Assembly (NCBI GenBank): GCA_947184155.2
Contig: CAMXCT020000832.1
Location: forward strand, 141,642 to 205,641
Direction: 5' to 3'
DNA length: 64,000 nucleotides
Origin: Cladocopium goreaui
Taxonomy: Eukaryota > Sar > Dinophyceae > Suessiales > Symbiodiniaceae
A program made the position numbers and the translations under genes. The notes below the pieces were generated by a model. That model saw nothing but the letters and a program-made list of their open reading frames with translations. It did not search any database and had not been told where the DNA came from. Below are positions 29,333 through 42,600 of the stretch, piece after piece (positions within the stretch are counted from its first letter, which is position 1; the number at the start of each line of letters is the position of its first letter).

Positions 29333-31526
29333 GTACATATACATATACATATACATACATTCGATATCTTTATGATATATATATATATATTATATATATA
29401 TACATATCATATACACGTGACATGTACGTCATGTATTGTCATGTCGTGCCGTGTCGTGTCATGCAATGCAAATGCGATGCATGTATCCAACCACCAGCAA
29501 CCAGTTTTGGTACTGCAATAAAGGGTCCCACCAGTTTTTGCCGAACATAGATGTCCAAAATGGGGATACCAAAAAAGTGAACTGAAAGAGAGCAAACCAC
29601 CTGCCTTTTTCGAGTTCTTTGAGAATGAAAGAAACTAACATCCCAGGGCGTATTGCTCAAATATAGTCATGGGATGGACCAGATCTCGCATGGGAATCAA
29701 GGCCTTCGGGTAGATCAATCGCGCATAAAAATTCGGTAGTTCTTGGGCGGATTCTCCCAGTACACAGGTGGTAATGCTTCAGAGTTACGCACCATAAAAT
29801 GGTTTGGTACCTGGTACCAAACAATGATCAAAGCCTGTGGTCACAGGATCCCAAAGTTTGACTATCTGAACAGCGACCAAAGTCTTGGCTCACTCCTTGC
29901 TGGTTGATTAAACCATGGAGCTCAACGGCAGCAAAGATCTCGAACAACAACTACAAGTATGCCTGACACCTATGCAGCGCACCACAATTTCAACCATAAT
30001 TACTACTCTAACTACACCAAAAAACACACAAAATCCCAGATCCTTTCATTGAAACAGTCCATTTCAACCCACCCATCCACCCACTCCATTTCCGGCGCCT
30101 GCAGCAGCATGAGTACCTCATTGCGCCGGAAGCGCCAGGCCGCAACGGGCTGCCGTAGGAGACTGTTCTGCCGCAAACTCAGCCATCGCATCTGGGGGTC
30201 TTCCTGGTGGACGAAAAAAAGGACGGAGATCAGGTCAAGGATGGAGATTTTTCGTGGGGAGGAACCAGAGATGTTTGTAAGATGCCCTTAAATGGGGGGA
30301 TTTCTTGGTGGGATTCAGTGTTAGGAAAGTTGAGATCTGTGAAATGATAGAAAGTAATGGAGATTTATCATGGGATTCACCAACCAGATTTGGGATTTGG
30401 AACCAGCCAGAATAAGGAAAAAATAGGGTGCTCTGAGTTTAGGGAAAAAATGGAAAAAGCCAAATGGCCATTTTCTATGGAAGAATTCTGAAAAAAAACT
30501 GGTGATTTGGGAGTAATGTGGGACATGGTAAAACAATGCCATAAGCAATCCCCCAAATCACCATTTTTATAGGATTTTATAGGTGGTATAAACCATTCCC
30601 AGTCATGGGTGGTTTATGATTATTGTTTTACCCACATTACCCTCTGGTAATTTAACATAGCTATGGAAAATTACAATGTTTAATGGGAAAATTCACTATA
30701 AATGGCCATTTTCAATAGTTTTTGTATGTTTACCAGAGGGTATCCCATTTTCACACCGTTGTTACCGGGTCCTCGCGGTTCAGTTCCAGCTCCAAACTGC
30801 TCTGTGGCACTGAGGCGGGCAACAGATGCAGAAACTTTGGCAGCTCGGCGAAGAGAATCGCCACCTGACAACGGGGAGAAATGTGGAAACCATGGCTCTT
30901 TGATGACAGATGACATAGATTTCTTGTGTTTCTCCTATAGATTCATATAGATTCATATAGATTCATATAGATTCATATAGATTCATATATTTAGACCCAC
31001 ATGTGAATGTATACAATTCATAAAAATCAATATAAATCCTATGTTTTTTCGTTTGTGTATAATTTCGCATCTGTTCGTAGACTAAAAAGCACTCCACCAC
31101 CAAGAGGGATGAGTTCCCAATGATACACTGCCATCATTTCTCTTCAACACGGACTACGGTCCGTTCGAACGACGAGGATTTAGATCCTCCAATGCTCAAC
31201 AAACCAAACGGGTTTTACCAGGTGAATCAGGCTGGCAATCAACCATTGAACACACAGTCAGTACTGAAAAGATCGCAGGTCAGTTAGGTTAGCTACTTCG
31301 CATCCTTGGATGATAAAAGCTAAGGGATACCATGATATCAATATACATACATACATTACATTACATTACATACATTACATTACATTACATTACATTACAT
31401 TAAATTACATTACATTACATTACATACATACCATACATACCATACATACCATACATACCATACATACCATACATACCATACATACCATATATGCCATACA
31501 TACCATACATACCATACATACATACA

Positions 31527-31560
<34 letters not shown>

Positions 31561-34500
31561 CATACATACATACATTCCATTACATTACATTCCATTCCAT
31601 TCTATTCCATTCCATTACATTCCATTCCATTACATTACATTACATACATTACATACATTACATACATACATACATACATACATTACATACATACCATACA
31701 TACATACCATACATACATACCATACATACATACATACATACATACATTATATACATACATTATATACATACATTATATACATACATACATACATACATAC
31801 ATACATACATTACATACATTACATACATTACATACATTACATACATTACATACATTACATACATTACATACATTCCATACATTACATACATTACATACAT
31901 TACATACATTACATACATTACATACATTACATACATTACATACATTACATACATTACATACATTCATACATACATACATACATACATTACATACATTACA
32001 TACATTACATACATTACATACATTACATACATTACATACATTACATACATTACATACATTACATTACATTACATTACATTACATACATTACATACATTAC
32101 ATACATTACATTACATTACATTACATTACATTACATTACATTACATACATTACATACATTAAATTACATTACATACATTACATTACATTACATTACATTA
32201 CATACATTACATACATTACATACATTACATACACTACATTACATTACATTACATTACATTACATACATTACATACATTACATACATTACATACATTACAT
32301 ACATTACATACATTACATACATCACATACATCACATAATACATACATACATACATTACATACACATTACTGATACATAAACATACATTACATACATTACA
32401 TACATTACATACATTACATACATTACATACATTACATACATTACATACATTACATACATTACATACATTACAGCATTACATACATTACATACATTACATA
32501 CATTACATACATTACATACATTACATACATTACATACATTACATACATTACATACATTACATACATTACATACATTAATCCATTACATCCATACAATACA
32601 TACCATACATACCATACATACCATACATACCATACATACCATACATACCATACATACCATACATACATACATACATACATACATACATACATACATACAT
32701 ACATACATACATACATCCAGACATACATACATACATACATAGTAACATACATACATACATACATACATACATACATACATACATACATACATACATAACA
32801 TTACATACATACATACATATATACATACATACAGATATTTAACATAGATATATATATATTTATTTATTTATTTATCAATATTAGATCTCCTCCTTCTTCC
32901 AGGACCTGCATCTCCTCCACGCCCCACCGAATCGGTCGCCGCCCATCTCCTCCACGCCTGCCGTTCTTTGACATCTTCGTCCTTGTGACGATCCGACTCC
33001 TGGAGGTGATGGAAAAAACACCAGCCATGGGAAAAATCTTGATGACTGGTGGTAAACATTCAAAAAAAGGTGATATACCAGTGTTTTTTTACTACCAAGT
33101 GATTTAAAAAAAACTGGTTGAATATTGGTATACCATCAATTGTTGTAAAACACATTAACCAAGTGATAGTGATGCTGAACTTGCCGAGGAAATATGAGGG
33201 CTGCTGGTCTTGTACCGGAAATGCGGAAGACCTTCACGGCCATCAAGACGTGACCCAAAAAATGTCGCTAGATTCTGGACCCACAAAATGTTGGCCGCGG
33301 CAGTAAAGCCATAAAGAAAAGTGGACGCAACATGCCATCCGTGGCCTGAATGGCATCCAGGATTGTCTTGGTGTGCTCCATCCATCGCTTGTTGTCCTGG
33401 GACAAGAAACACTGAAGCGTTGGAAAGGGCTTCCGGACCCAAAAGCTAACGTTATCTAACGGTGTAAAGCAAAATGATCAGGTTCCATGTTAGGATGCCG
33501 CGAGGCTAGATTCCACCCAGTTACAACTTGGGACCAATCAACAAGAAAACCCCCGAGTAACACACACTTGCTCAGAACAGTCATTGCAAATTTTGATGTG
33601 GAATGCATCGGACGTGCAAAAACACCAACAGTACACTGACACGAAGAATGAAAAATAATAAGAATATATATATATATAGACGTATAATCACAGTAGACGT
33701 TGGTCCTATAAAGCAACAGCGATAAACTATATGTCCCCCCCAGCTGCGACTTATATGCGCCCAGGGGCGGGACTTTAATATTATATTATATTATAAAATT
33801 GCAGGTACGTCAACGCTGGCCAGGCACCGATATCGCATCCACTTGGTGCGGTCTTTGTTAGATGAGGCACACCAAGGGACCCTCATCCCCCTGCAATATA
33901 TTGACGTTTTACATCTTTACAGATGGTACACACACACACACACGCCCCACCGCAGCGGGCAAGATGAAATGAAAATGAAAGTGAGATGACAATGAAAATG
34001 AAATGAAATTTACTTAACCAGGACGCGAAGAGGGGAACGCAAAAGAAGAGGACAGAGAGAACACCAACACAACACACCTGGCCCGGAACGGGCAAACCCT
34101 GAAAAGGCAAGGGAAAAGAAAAGCGGAGGCCGATGGACAACGGAACAAGACCAGCGGAGGGGGGGGAAGACGGAAGCGCCTGAACCAACCCAACACGGCG
34201 AAAACCTACGCCCACCTCAGCACGCGAAGGACCCAACCTACCTGTAGAGAGGCGAACACATGAAATAGGGGAACCATGGGGGACTAGTTAATGAAATTAT
34301 ACATCCACACGATCGTGCAAGTTTCCCCTTGTTTCAGGCTCAAAGGCCTCAATTTCACGTCAAACACATAGACGGCTGTCAGAGTTCAAATGAATTGCGT
34401 GCACATTTGAACCTCACCAGGGACCATCAAGAGACAAAAGACCAAACCTAAGGACGTGGACCTGCCTGTAAGTTCCTTGCTGAGGTCATGTCTGTGAAAT

Positions 34501-35265
34501 GTCAGTCAACTCTCGAGCATGGTTCAGAAAAGGAAATTGTTGGCGCGGCTTCAGGCTATGCAGCTGCTCTCCAGTAAAAGTGGTGAGTCCCGATACAGCG
34601 GGCAGTGGTTTAACAAATCGACTGACAGAGTGAGACCTGAAAGGTGAACAACTGTTTCACTTTACTTAAACGAATTACTAAATTGAAATCTGTAAATTCA
34701 GACATCGGGTCGTTGCATCCACATTCTGCTTAGAAAAGCATTCCCCGAAGGGTTCATGCCACCTTGACGAATCCAGCATGAATCACACACTTGCTCAGAA
34801 CAGTCATTGCAATTTTTGATGTGGAATGCATCGGACGTGCAAAAACACCAACAGTACACTGACACGAAGAATGAAAAATAATAAGAATATATATATATAT
34901 AGACGTATAATCACAGTAGACGTTGGTCCTATAAAGCAACAGCGATAAACTATATGTCCCCCCCAGCTGCGACTTATATGCGCCCAGGGGCGGGACTTTA
35001 ATATTATATGATATTATAAAATTGCAGGTACGTCAACGCTGGCCAGGCACCGATATCGCATCCACTTGGTGCGGTCTTTGTTAGATGAGGTACACCAAGG
35101 GACCCTCATCCCCCTGCAATATATTGAAGTTTTGCATCTATACAGATGGTAGAAACCCCTAAGTCAAGATCAAAAAGTGAAATCCTACTGGTAAAAAATT
35201 TTTAAATCTCTTGAAGGTAAGTCGGAGGTGAGAAATTGATAAAATGCGTTTATATATATATATAA

Positions 35266-35304
<39 letters not shown>

Positions 35305-38300
35305 CCTATCTATCTATCTATCTATCTTTTGAAATTGGGGGGCGTGCTATATGAGAACGGGGTGTTCCTGCCTCTAGCAAAAATTCGGGGGCCTGACCTC
35401 GCTCTCCAACGCCGCATCTGTTTTGTAACCTACATTTGTCCTATGACTTGATGCTGGCGACGGCTTTGCCCGTGGAGTAGCAGGCCAGAGAGGAAAACAA
35501 AATGGCTGTAACCAGGGGATCTTGACCTCCAAAAGTTGGGAGAACACCCCGGAAATGATGGTTTTGTATCCAGAAATTTCACCTGTGGGCGCCCACGGCC
35601 GTATCTCCTCCGACAAGGCTTCCTGTGACATGATGAAGGCTTTTGCAGACTTGTCACCTTTCCTGACACGCGAAGAGCATCACGACTTTTGGAAAGAAGT
35701 GGGGGGGTCCTAGACAGAAAATCACCAAATAGGGGTTTCCTAAAATGGTGGTACGGTACCCCAAAGGCATGGGTTCCAATACTAAAACGGTATAATTTTG
35801 AATGATTTCGGGTACCCCTATTTTAGGAAACCCCAAGTAAAGTTATCCGTGTCCATTCTACGCGAGCGCAGTCTTGATTGGACATAGACATTTCTTCTTG
35901 TTGCGTTGCCTATTTGATTATGGCTCAAAGGTGGAAAGGGTTCAGAGGTCGATGTACGGCTTGTGACCAAACATACACACCTTATTGGGATGAACGGAAC
36001 GGAAATGTTGGTTTGGAAACCAGTGTTTTTCCCGTCACAGGAGATTCAACGGTACATGCGGGAATCCAATTTGAATTAAATCTGGTTTTGAGATGATTTT
36101 GAGATATGATTTTGATATGCATTGAATTTGGGGTTATGAACTTTGGATATGGTTTTGATATGGTTCTGATATGTTCCTGATGTGTGTTCAAAACATACTG
36201 TATACGAAAATCAAAAACTGAAATCACAGTTCCTGACCCACATCAAAACTCATATTGAAAACATATAAAAACCATAACTGAAACCGTATCAAAATCATAA
36301 CTGCAAAGCCAGGCAAACAAATCATAAATATACAAACAATTCATATCTAAATCAAAGCAAAAACCTAAAACACTGTAGTCTCAAAAACCTCCATTCTAGA
36401 GGATGCTGATGTCATAGGTTCGGTGGTTACGCCATGTATTTGGAGATATCATATCATTAGTTATTTGCTCCCAGAATATCCCAATTACATCCCATTGTAT
36501 CCCCACATTAGTTGGTGAAATCCACATTGAACCCCCATGAAATCCCATGAAATCCCGTGAAACCCCATTGATTTGGATCTTCCCAAACGAAAGGTCACAA
36601 CTTGGAAGACCCAGCACAAAAGAGCGGAGCGGATAGAAAAATGGCAAGCTGGTAAATTGGATTATCTGTATATCTATAGATACGATGAATATGAAGAATA
36701 AAATTAGATTTATGAATATGTTTTCTTTACATTTTATCGTACATGTACTGAGATGGTTTCCTCTATCATGGAAATATCTATCCCAAAAATGGTAACCACA
36801 TGTATGTGTATATATATATATGAAACATGTATATATATATATATTAAATAATAAATATTGTCATATGTATATATATATATATAATCGTAAAACCATATGT
36901 ATATATATATATATTGATATTTATTGTACATATGTGTACATATGTATATATATATATGGATATAGATAATGAAATCCCGCGTCTACCTTCCTCTCTATGG
37001 TTACTGTACGCAATCTCCGTCTCCCGGCCTGGGTGTCATAGGTTTCTCACTCACGGAACTGTACCTTGGATCAATCTGGAAAGTTGGTCTATTCATAGAT
37101 GACTTACCAAAAAAAAACAAACAAGATGGAAGCCACGAACCCGAATGTATTCACGTTCTTGGACTACGAGTGAAAACCTCTGCAATAGGAACACGAACCT
37201 TTTTTTTCATACATCGTGCGCTCATATCGTCTCAGCGAAGGCACCTCATCAACAGTTCACAAAGAGACAACTAACTCACAAAGAGACACACAATAAGAAC
37301 AGATGATTCTGCAATAGCACAACGAAATCACCAGCACAACGAAATCACCAGCACAACGAAATCACCAGCACAACAACATCACCAGCACAACGAAATCACC
37401 AGCGAACAGCACCAGCGCAACAAAATCACCAGCACAAACGAAATCACCAGCACAACCAAATCACCAGCAAAACGAAATCACCAGCACAACAACATCAGCA
37501 GCACAACGAGATCACCACCAGCAGCACAACAACATCACCAGCACAACAACATCACCAGCGCAATGAAATCACAACAAAATCACCAGCGCAACACAACGAA
37601 ATCACCAGAACAACGAAAGCACCAGCGCAGCCGTCAAATGCAAAACAGAATAGAATTGCGCACAATAGGCGCCGAAGGGCAGCTCCAAAAACCGGATTTC
37701 GACATCCAAGCTCCAAAAATGCAATTTTGCAACGTTTTGTAATTAGAAATTTAAAAGGAAAATGAAAGCCGTCAAAATGAGAAAAATTGACACGTGAACT
37801 CCATTCGCGTTGCAATTACAGTGGGATTGACGGCGACCACTTGCAAAACACGATATAACTACGCACGCAAGTGACATCCAGGAGCACGTGTGGAATGTGG
37901 AGTGTAGAGTGTGGAGTGTGGAGTGTAGAGTGTGGAGTGTAGAGTGTGGAGTGTAAAGTGTAGAGTGTAAAGTGTGGAGTGCATTGTTGCGCCAGCCACA
38001 CAAAAGAAATTTCTACACCGTATAAAACAGGTTGGAATGTCACAAAGTGCCACGCCTGCCACGCAAAACGACATGACAACCTGCTTGGAAACCTTCGAAA
38101 AGGAAAGGTTTTGCAGCTTCCCCCATAGACACGGCGACGCGTCTAGAAAACCAGAGACTCGAGACGAGACACGTGGGCGCAGCAAAACGAGCATTTCGTG
38201 CGAGACGTCCTCCAATTTTGATCCTTTCGGCACGTTATCAAACAGGTTGGAATGTCACAAAGTGCCACGCCTGCCACGCAAAACGACATGACAACCTGCT

Positions 38301-39634
38301 TGGAAACCTTTGAAAAGGAGAGGTTTTGCAGCTTCCCCCATAGACACGGAATTAACGACCCGACGACGACGCGACGCCGACCCGACCAGACACTCGAGGC
38401 GAACAAGGGTCCAGCCCCCAGACCCCCAGACTATAAACGGGAACCCTTCGCTACGCATTCGGGAAAAATAGGAGGCTGTCCCCTACCCTCCGGTAATTTG
38501 ACATAGCTATGGAAAATGCCCCATAGAAATAGTTGATTTACGTAGTAAAAAATTGTGGTTTTCCAGAGTTATATTGAATTATCAGAGGATAGATTCAGAT
38601 TTTGGTGAAGTTGTTTTAGAATAGAGTAACCCAAAATAGCATGATTCATTATTGTCCACTAAAACCATTCACGCATGTAGAAACCCGCAATGGAATATGT
38701 GTTTCTGTCATTTGGGGTGGGGTTGGGTGGGATGGGTGGGGCAATAACGTTCATGTCAACTTGCACAGAAATGGAAATGTAATCTGTGCATTGGGGTGGG
38801 TGTGAAGCCTAAAACGGCCATGAAAAAACGGCAGCCTCCTTTTCTTAGACACACCCGCAGTTTGTTTTGGTTTTATTCGCCACTTTTGCTGCTATCCACA
38901 GTTTGGAAAGAAATTCAGCTGGAAAGCGAATCAACTAAGCAAATACTTTAGAAAACGGTGGTAAGTGGTAACCCTAAATCCACTGATTACCATCTGGTTA
39001 TTTGACAAAGGCATGGAAAATCACAATTTTTTAATAAGTAACCATCTATAAATGGGTCATTTCCCAAGGCTATGTTAAATAACCAGAGGGTATATACTCA
39101 TCATAGTGTCCACTACACTAAGATTGCTCATTTGGCTGTGGCCAGTCCCATATTTTCATTGGCAAAACGTACCCTCAATCCACTGGTTGATGATTTACCC
39201 TATTGTTTAATGGCCACTTGGTGGTTTCCCGGCATTGGTGACCCCAAAATCATCGAATTGACTGGTCATCCCTTATGCGGAGAAACCTGGGTTATATTGT
39301 CTCACCTCAAATGGGGATGGTTCAACCTAACCAGCTATGCTTTTTCTTCCAAGGTATCGTAGATTGACCATCTTCCATGGTATTTCTACAGTAGAATCTT
39401 CATCAAACCATATCCCACTAAATAGTCTAGTGGTGATTCTATATATATATGTGTGTGTGTGTATCGTATAGCCTATTTATACACCACTATGGTTATAAAT
39501 CCACATTTTTGCTGATCATACCCCCTATACATGTATGTGTATATATATATATGTTGTATATATATATATGTGATATATATCTGTGTGTGTGTTGTATATA
39601 TATGTACATATATATATACAACATATATATATAC

Positions 39635-39681
<47 letters not shown>

Positions 39682-42600
39682 CACATACATATCAATTCCT
39701 GTATGCTTTAAGTAAGTATTATTTATCCTCTAGATATACCCAATCAGTTTTTGGATGACTTTGGACTTTGGGGTCCGAATTTTTTTGAAACTCCCATGTA
39801 CATCTCAGTTCCATGGATCCAGAATCTTCAAGTCCAGGCTAAATATGTATCAACTCCAGATTTTGATGTATAGGGGATATGACCAGCAAAAATGTTGATT
39901 TATAACCATAGTGCGGTATAAATAGGCTATACTATACGATACATATATATATATATCCTTCTGTGTATATATATATATTAATGTATATACCGTCATCATG
40001 GAGTAGATAGAATATGGATATAGAGAAAAACATGAAAAATTAGAATATTTTTGAAAAGTCCATATTCAACTCCAGGATGACTCTATAATACATAGATATG
40101 GGGTTTCCGAAAATATGGGGGTACCCCTAGTTATCATCCATTTTTAGTGGGATTTTCCATGCAGTGAACCATCCATTGGTGTGCACCCCCGGTAGAAATC
40201 TTCATTCTCCAGGCAGCTTGGCCATCTGCTGCGGCATCATCTGCTTCGCCGCAAAGGCCAAACCGAGCCGTTGAAAGCGCGCCTTGCCGAAGGAATCGAA
40301 GTGGTCCTTGGGACGAAACCGCCAGGGCTGTAGCGATTCCCCATCCAAAATCGGAACTTTCGTGGGAATTGAGCATCAAAAATGGGCATCTCATGGGTAT
40401 TGAACATGCCGAAATAAAGTGAAGATTTGATGTTGGATTTGAGGGCGATGTAAGTGGAGTTTATCATGTGGTTGCGAAACTCAATTCCTAGTTCCTTGGC
40501 TCCCCATTGTTCATAGGTCATAAGTCCAAACCGTTCCTTCCTACCACCATATACTAGTAGCATAAATGTTAACCTTGATTTGAGTATGAAAAATGAAATC
40601 TAAGGGGGGTGTAACATGTCAAAACAGTTGAACCATAAAGAAATTTCCATCTAAGGTCGGTTTAACGTATGAAATTGGTGATTAAACGGGGGTTTTGTAT
40701 TTGAAACTGTGGATCTAACCGGGATTTAAGGATCAAAATTTGGATTTTTACATTTCAACATGGAAATCTAACGCGGATTTAACGATCAAAACTGATGAAA
40801 AAAATGATTTGAAAGAGACTTAACATTTGAAAAAATGTGATGCAACCGACGGGGTGTCAAACGATAAAAAGAATGCGTTTAACAGGGATTCAACATCTCA
40901 AAATTGGGATTTCAAAGGTGATCTAACCATCAAACATTGGGATTTGAAAGGGATTTCACATGTCAAAATGGGAACCTGATGGGGATTTGACTTGAAATTT
41001 TGTTCAAACCACTTTTTGTCGGTCACCTTGTAGACGATGATAGCGAAGGCATGATCAACACAGACGGCACGATTGGAACCGAAAAAACATAGACCTGGAA
41101 CCAAACATGTGACTGAAGGCAACAAATACAAATAACAATCGCCAATCACCAAAACCAAAAAAACTCTGACAAACGGGTGCATCTATGTAAAAATTTGGCA
41201 ATTTGGAAACACCATTGTGGTGCCAGCTGTCCTTGCGACCAATTGAATATGATATTCTAAATTGCATATGCAGCCCGCCAGGGGGCAATTGCCAGCCAAA
41301 TGTCTCAAAGCAATCAAATCACCTACGAATGTTGAAGAACAAAACCAAAAAAACACATACCATGTCTGCTATCATTGGCAAAATCATATGCACCTGCCAA
41401 CTTACGCACACCTTCTCACACACTGCTCTCACACACTCGCCTGCAGCTTGACGCACAAAAACGAACCATTTTTTTACTACATGGCTGTTTCATATATATA
41501 TATATATACATATTATATATATATAAACAAATATGCGGGTCTATATACATACACATAAGTAAAAATATATATATATACACACACACCTACTATACATGAA
41601 CATGTTCTGTAGACACATGCACCTACATGCACATTTATGTATAACACAAAATCAAAACCCAACCGTTTTGATGATCCCCCTCCTTTCTTCGAGGGCCAGA
41701 TGGTGTAGAAATCTAGATGTGTTTCATAGTGGAAAATATGCACAAGCAAGTCGACTATGGTCAACCCCCAAAAGCGGCAAATGCGATCCGACAAGAAGTA
41801 ACTTAGCAACAGGTTACAGGTTTAACCGTGGCTGGCAAATATCTGCATGTTTTAGCAGGTTGCTTGCTCAACCGAACATGGCAGGGCTTCAATTGCGGCT
41901 AACATGTGAGCGACGGGCGCCCGTTTACAAACCGTGCCTCTTCAAAACCCTCAGGGGCAGGCGGCTGGGGACGAAAACTGCAAGGGCCATTTATGCGCTA
42001 AACAGCTGCAAAGCGCGCCCAAGGCGCAACTTGCGGTCCCACCCTGCCCCTGACCAGCCATGTCCTTATGTGCCACCAAGTCTCCGAAAGGGATAAAGAT
42101 TTCATCTTTTCTTGCAACCTCAAGTGCGCAGGTTCTGTGCGCGCATGTGCCGAGACACTGTGGCCAACTCAGTGAAAATCCAAATGCCCGTGGCCACCTC
42201 CAATGCTGGCGGCAAATTATTCTCGCAAGTTCTGGCGGCATATAGGATGCTGCCCCAGGAGACGTGACGGGCCGCTGTTTAAGACATGCGCTTGCATAGG
42301 CGGGCAAGTTGGCCCTAGCATGTAAGCTTCCGGCCAGTGCTCAGCTTCAAGTTCTGCAGCTCTTGTTCAACCAAAAGGGCTTCAACTGGAAACTTATTTC
42401 CATCAACATGACCTTGTCCAAGCTGAATGCAGCTACCCTCATGCTGGTTCTTTGTGCCGTGCGTACAGTTCCCAAAAAAAAAAGTTCGCCGCCGAAGACC
42501 TGACCTTTGAGAAGTAAGCAATAATACTTTCAGTCATAATGAAAGCTTTGTCTTGCTTCACTTCAGGCTGGATAACCGCTCTACTCTAATAATGCGTGTC

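Noticed and set aside
31310..32338. 342-codon open frame ([14 protein letters not shown]) and similar long frames at 5.4-5.9, 28.7-29.5, 43.8-44.7 and 62.1-63.8 kb
   Set aside because: They exist only because the microsatellite period or composition avoids stops. Both strands and several frames are open at once.
33561..35151. Calling the 368-bp repeats LTRs of a retrotransposon
   Set aside because: No TG...CA ends, primer-binding site, polypurine tract or target duplication could be shown, and there is no coding between them.
35910..35935. ATTATGGCTCAAAGG as a relict dinoflagellate spliced leader
   Set aside because: Only a weak match to the leader's 3' end, and no gene follows it.
37310..37640. 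Regular 17-base repeats as a CRISPR array
   Set aside because: Units are contiguous without spacers, and the organism is a eukaryote.
41951..42307. SYMPPEL in a minus-strand frame as a protein-kinase activation segment
   Set aside because: No other kinase motif nearby, and a different frame of the same bases looks at least as protein-like.
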